Part shown: positions 63,070 through 64,000 of the stretch, piece by piece
How the letters are laid out: every line of letters starts with the position of its first letter
Numbering within the stretch: position 1 is the first letter of the stretch
Assembly (NCBI GenBank): GCA_913775715.1
Contig: CAJYMC010000007.1
Span: forward strand, 62,001-126,000
Direction of reading: 5' to 3'
Source of the DNA: an uncultured Exiguobacterium sp.
GTDB taxonomy: Bacteria; Bacillota; Bacilli; Exiguobacteriales; Exiguobacteriaceae
Length of the DNA stretch: 64,000 nt
Translations under genes and position numbers: made by a program
The notes under the pieces: generated by a model
Databases searched by the model: none
Told to the model about the DNA's origin: nothing
Seen by the model: only the letters and a program-made list of their open reading frames with translations

Positions 63070-64000
63070 TTAGTTTTCAGAAGCATCGTTTTTCTTTTCA
63101 TCTTGTTTCTTTTGTTGTTCTTGTTGTTTCTTCACATCTGCTTCTTTTTTCTTAGCGTCCGTTTCTGCTTTCTTCTTAGCGTCTGCCTCGGCTTTTGCTT
63201 TCGCATCGGCAGCACGTTTTGCGTCTTCTTCTGCTTTTTTCTTCGCATCTGCTTCAGCTTGTTGTTGCTCGTTTTGTTGAGCCTCTTGCTTTTGTTCTTC
63301 CTGCTTTTGTTCTTCTTGCTTTTGTTCTTCTTGTCTAGCTTCTTCTTTCTTCTTCTCAGCTTCTGCTTTTTTCTTCGCTTCCTCTTCTTTTTTCTTTTTG
63401 TCCTCTTCTTTGAAACGACCACTATTTTTGAAGTCATCTGAGGTGACAGAAGATGGTTGCGTAAAGCGGGCACCGGACTTGAAGTAGCTGCTGTTCGCGC
63501 CATACGTTGCATTCGCCATCTGTGACCACAGCGTCTGCGTACGTTGATAGTACGTTGACGGACCGATGAGTGAGTTGTTCTGGTCATGTCCTGTCCAGAC
63601 GGCAAGGGTCACACCAGGTGTCGAACCAACGAGGTAAGAGTCTTTGACATCATTGGTCGTACCTGTCTTACCAGCCCAGTCTCCAGGAACATTTAATCGG
63701 TCTTTTGCAAATGTTGCCGTACCTTTTGTAAAGACACCACGCATCATATCAAGCGTCAAGTAAGCCGTTCGTGGTTCGTAAATTCGTTTTTTCTTCGGTT
63801 TCGCTTTATAGATGTCTTTTCCATCTTTCGTGATTTTCGAGATAACGTATGGTTGCACGAATTCACCATAGTTCGCGAGTGTTGCGTAAGCACCAGCGAG
63901 TTCAACCGGTGTGATTTCCATCGTACCGAGTGCCGCAGAAGGAGCATAACGGATCGTATCCGGTACTTCAACACCCATATCGACGAGTTTCTGAATCGAA
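63070..64000 (-). CDS. class A penicillin-binding protein (C-terminal part)
   Basis: The minus strand is open from the window edge to 63070, giving the last 309 residues or so of a PBP1A-type protein. The transpeptidase KTG motif is in DWAGKTGTTNDVKDSYLVG, preceded by ITPVELAGAYATLANYG. After the domain comes a tail of about 130 residues made almost only of Lys, Glu, Ala, Gln and Asp, with EEQKQ repeats. The N-terminal membrane anchor and transglycosylase domain lie beyond the window. The protein cross-links peptidoglycan outside the membrane; the charged tail may bind the wall. Confidence 0.88.
   Translation of the reverse strand, partial: SIQKLVDMGVEVPDTIRYAPSAALGTMEITPVELAGAYATLANYGEFVQPYVISKITKDGKDIYKAKPKKKRIYEPRTAYLTLDMMRGVFTKGTATFAKDRLNVPGDWAGKTGTTNDVKDSYLVGSTPGVTLAVWTGHDQNNSLIGPSTYYQRTQTLWSQMANATYGANSSYFKSGARFTQPSSVTSDDFKNSGRFKEEDKKKKEEEAKKKAEAEKKKEEARQEEQKQEEQKQEEQKQEAQQNEQQQAEADAKKKAEEDAKRAADAKAKAEADAKKKAETDAKKKEADVKKQQEQQKKQDEKKNDASEN
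63284..63333. repeat. 15-bp tandem repeat in the PBP tail
   Basis: Three copies of a 15-bp unit (TCTTGCTTTTGTTCT, second copy with one change) run from 63284 to 63328, with a partial fourth. They encode EEQKQ repeats on the minus strand and are a likely site of length change between strains. Confidence 0.8.

Noticed and set aside
63284..63333. Short regular repeats considered as a CRISPR array
   Set aside because: They are contiguous 15-bp units without spacers inside a coding region.
63067..63441. 124-codon plus-strand frame, extremely rich in Leu and Phe
   Set aside because: It is the antisense reading of the Lys/Glu-rich tail of the PBP; composition is an artefact and no ribosome binding site is present.

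Overview
This is a chromosomal housekeeping region from a low-to-mid GC Gram-positive bacterium of the class Bacilli. Codon use, strong AGGAGG-type ribosome binding sites, frequent GTG/TTG starts, hairpin-plus-T terminators, a SAM (S-box) riboswitch and a T-box all fit Firmicutes. Gene order follows the Bacillus subtilis yug/ytk/ytm/ytp/ytx/acu region closely but with deletions and substitutions. Together with the lack of clear sporulation genes this suggests an Exiguobacterium-like organism (inference from memory; no search was run). I saw no tRNA, rRNA, CRISPR array, insertion sequence or prophage.

Layout. 1-4.4 kb: end of a YtvI-type membrane protein, a small membrane protein overlapping a MazG-like gene, the alaR-alaT pair behind a glycosyltransferase, and an Nfu N-domain protein. 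4.6-8.6 kb: class I ribonucleotide reductase operon nrdE-flavodoxin-nrdF behind three phased NrdR-like boxes. 8.6-15 kb: a structured intergenic element, GSP13 (yugI), yugJ, pgi, ytkD-ytmA and an EAL-HDOD protein. 15-19 kb: divergent pckA (two CcpN-type sites, a cre) and metK (SAM riboswitch). 19-28 kb: hydrolase, mnmM, MFS pump, acyltransferase, HAD phosphatase, T-box/leuS, a secreted unknown protein. 28-32.6 kb: ytfP, murJ, a RsuA-type pseudouridine synthase, a short-chain reductase and ytzE. 32.9-40 kb: pepV, an MFS gene, thpR, ytlQ, pullulanase and ytmP. 40-42.7 kb: acetoin genes alsS-alsD and a 33-residue CydS-like membrane peptide. 42.8-52 kb: trmB, ytzB, ytoP, ytpP-ytpQ-ytpR, an apparently motorless sftA, murC. 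52-64 kb: dps, an M29 aminopeptidase, ytxG-ytxH, aroA(G), ccpA, a His-rich lipoprotein, acuC-acuB-acuA divergent from acsA, and the C-terminal part of a class A penicillin-binding protein.

Functionally the window links central carbon control (ccpA, cre-like sites, pckA/CcpN, pgi, acsA with its AcuA/AcuC acetylation switch, acetoin overflow) with wall synthesis (murC, murJ, PBP), dNTP synthesis and translation (leuS, trmB, mnmM, rsuA). No obvious new defence or mobile system is present. The most unusual items are the sftA gene without its FtsK motor, a flavodoxin in place of nrdI, the orphan CydS-like peptide, a mini-ORF coupled to the pullulanase gene, and several precise promoter-proximal repeat arrays.
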